A stretch of 6,945 nt of DNA from an uncultured Clostridia bacterium (lineage in GTDB: Bacteria > Bacillota > Clostridia > Christensenellales > Aristaeellaceae), in assembly GCA_934663625.1 (NCBI GenBank), contig CAKUKP010000104.1:1-6945 (forward strand), written 5' to 3'. Under the pieces are notes generated by a model that searched no databases, was not told where the DNA came from, and saw only the letters and a list, made by a program, of their open reading frames with translations. Both the position numbers and the translations under genes were made by a program. Position 1 is the stretch's first letter, and every line of letters begins with the position of its first letter. Below, piece by piece: positions 6,406-6,945 of this stretch.

Positions 6406-6630
6406 TTATAACTCCGTGAACGTATACCGCACGATTCCGCCCTTGCCATCGCCGGTAATCACGCGCGTTTCATCATCGGACATCTGCGTAACCTCCATCA
6501 CCGGATAGGGCGCGTTTTCCTTCACATAGGCTTCCGGGCTTTCGCATTCCACTTCGATAATTTCCTTTTTCGCGTGCGATTCCCCGCCGCAGGGATTGAC
6601 CGTCTCGATCAGAATTTCATATTCTCGCAT
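6406..6630 (-). CDS. Hypothetical 74-residue protein
   Basis: I do not recognise a named family. The protein starts MREYEILIETVNPCGGESHA and is predicted soluble and acidic, with no signal peptide or membrane segment. Notable are Cys14 followed by Gly-Gly and then His19, a second Cys at 29 (VECESPEAYV), a central segment ENAPYPVMEV, and a C-terminal GDGKGGIVRYTF that reads as a final strand. The mostly strand-like pattern suggests a small beta-rich fold. The frame stays open further upstream, but AAGGAGGAAATGCA directly before the ATG at 6630 and a promoter at 6677-6705 fix this start. It is a single-gene unit ending at the hairpin 7 bases downstream. Translation is well supported by the signals; function is unknown. 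Cys14, His19 and Cys29 could bind a metal, but that is speculation. Confidence 0.8.
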   Translation of the reverse strand: MREYEILIETVNPCGGESHAKKEIIEVECESPEAYVKENAPYPVMEVTQMSDDETRVITGDGKGGIVRYTFTEL

Positions 6631-6676
6631 TGCATTTCCTCCTTGTAACGCGTTTGACGCGGTGGTTTCATCTGGA

Positions 6677-6705
6677 ATTATAACACAATCTTCCGATAAT
6701 TTCAT
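6677..6705 (-). promoter_or_regulatory. Sigma-A promoter for the 74-residue protein gene
   Basis: On the - strand ATGAAA (6705-6700, 4 of 6 matches to TTGACA) and a perfect TATAAT (6682-6677) are separated by 17 bases. The transcript would start near 6670, about 40 nt before the ATG, leaving room for the ribosome binding site. Confidence 0.7.
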
Positions 6706-6712
6706 GCGAAAT
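6699..6712. promoter_or_regulatory. Small palindrome between divergent -35 elements, possible operator
   Basis: ATTTC (6699-6703) and GAAAT (6708-6712) form an inverted repeat around a 4-base centre. It overlaps the -35 of the - strand promoter and abuts the -35 of the + strand promoter, so a bound protein could affect both. The half-sites are only 5 bases, so chance is not excluded. Confidence 0.3.
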
Positions 6713-6715
6713 GGT

Positions 6716-6744
6716 TTGCAAAATTTTCGTTTTCCTGCTACAAT
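6716..6744 (+). promoter_or_regulatory. Divergent sigma-A promoter facing the right edge
   Basis: TTGCAA (6716-6721, 5 of 6 matches) and TACAAT (6739-6744, 5 of 6) are separated by 17 bases. The transcript would begin near 6751 and run into the hairpin-rich stretch up to and beyond the window end. No convincing complete gene lies downstream within the window. Confidence 0.65.
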
Positions 6745-6796
6745 AACGGCAACGAGCAGCAAAAGACAGACTCTGAAAAACGCCGCAAGACAAGGA

Positions 6797-6858
6797 AACA
6801 GGAACTGCAAATGAGGGCGCATACACAGACGTATGTAACCGATTTTGCAATTCCTGTT
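6797..6858 (+). repeat. Long inverted repeat with nested hairpin
   Basis: The arms AACAGGAACTGCAAA (6797-6811) and TTTGCAATTCCTGTT (6844-6858) pair at 14 of 15 positions, the single mismatch being C6805 against A6850. Inside lies a second hairpin, CATAC (6820-6824) with GTATG (6831-6835), extended by a G-T pair, around the loop ACAGAC. Two nested stems of this quality are unlikely to be chance in an intergenic stretch. Confidence 0.7.
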
Positions 6859-6868
6859 GACACAGTAA

Positions 6869-6912
6869 GCAGAAATTTTCACTTTGTCAGAAGTATTGCA
6901 GAAAATTTCTGC
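6869..6912 (+). repeat. Perfect 12-bp inverted repeat
   Basis: GCAGAAATTTTC (6869-6880) and GAAAATTTCTGC (6901-6912) are exact reverse complements around a 20-base loop. No T-run follows the right arm (the next bases are GGTTGCGGGG), so it does not look like an intrinsic terminator. It begins 10 bases after the previous inverted repeat ends, so both could belong to one folded RNA. Confidence 0.7.
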
Positions 6913-6945
6913 GGTTGCGGGGTTTGTCAGTGGTCTGAATGCGTA

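Larger units (their letters stand above)
6745..6945 (+). other. Gene-free, hairpin-rich stretch; candidate structured RNA or leader, truncated
   Basis: This stretch follows the + strand promoter at 6716-6744 and holds two strong inverted repeats (6797-6858 and 6869-6912). No signature of rRNA, tRNA, tmRNA, SRP RNA, RNase P RNA or a T-box was found by eye. It could be a small RNA, the leader of a gene beyond the edge, or a dispersed repeat. A frame opening with ATG at 6811 and running 45 codons to the window end (MRAHTQTYVTDFA...) has a weak AGGAA upstream, but its start lies inside the first stem, so a coding reading is not favoured. The base composition is more A-rich than in the neighbouring genes. 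Confidence 0.35.

Noticed and set aside
6631..6882. N-terminal extension of the 74-residue protein to 158 residues with a hydrophobic segment.
   Set aside because: It would read upstream through a perfect TATAAT promoter and the AAGGAGG site, and its composition is unlike a real N-terminus.
6811..6945. 45-codon open frame beginning MRAHTQTYVTDFA and running off the window edge.
   Set aside because: The start codon lies at the top of a strong stem, the upstream AGGAA is weak, and the frame coincides with two inverted repeats; too short to judge without more sequence.
6745..6945. Known housekeeping RNA (RNase P, tmRNA, SRP, T-box) or retron RNA.
   Set aside because: None of the diagnostic sequence motifs of these RNAs was seen, and no reverse transcriptase gene is in the window; 6S RNA cannot be excluded by eye.

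Overview
The window reads as chromosomal DNA from a GC-rich member of the Firmicutes, most likely class Clostridia. The reasons are strong AGGAGG-type ribosome binding sites, sigma-A promoters with 17-bp spacers, a YesM/YesN-type two-component pair, a DegV protein, and a site-2 protease gene directly upstream of scpA. The exact lineage cannot be read from the sequence; an uncultured gut clostridium is a guess. No CRISPR array, rRNA, tRNA, insertion sequence or phage gene was seen.

Left part, + strand (8-3991): a two-component pair comes first. The histidine kinase reading frame is a striking chimera. Its first ~33 codons are the start of cytidylate kinase (Cmk, with its P-loop), joined in frame to a YesM-type kinase that has lost its first membrane helix and much of its sensor domain. 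The AraC-type response regulator follows with a 13-nt overlap. A clear sigma-A promoter then drives a two-gene unit: a DegV-family lipid-binding protein and an AroE-like dehydrogenase with an altered substrate-binding motif. A strong hairpin terminator at 4032-4075 separates these from the convergent genes.

Middle, - strand (6306 to 4082): an M50 site-2 protease starting at TTG, scpA (condensin kleisin) 11 nt behind it, and a short secreted VanW-domain protein. No scpB follows scpA in the window. 

Right edge: a 74-residue hypothetical protein on the - strand has its own promoter. Back to back with it is a good + strand promoter. This fires into about 200 gene-free bases holding two strong inverted repeats, a possible structured RNA or leader, cut off by the window end.

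The most noteworthy items are the Cmk/kinase chimera (genuine recombination or assembly artefact), the structured right edge, and the AroE-like and VanW proteins with substituted signature residues. No complete undescribed system can be demonstrated from this window alone.
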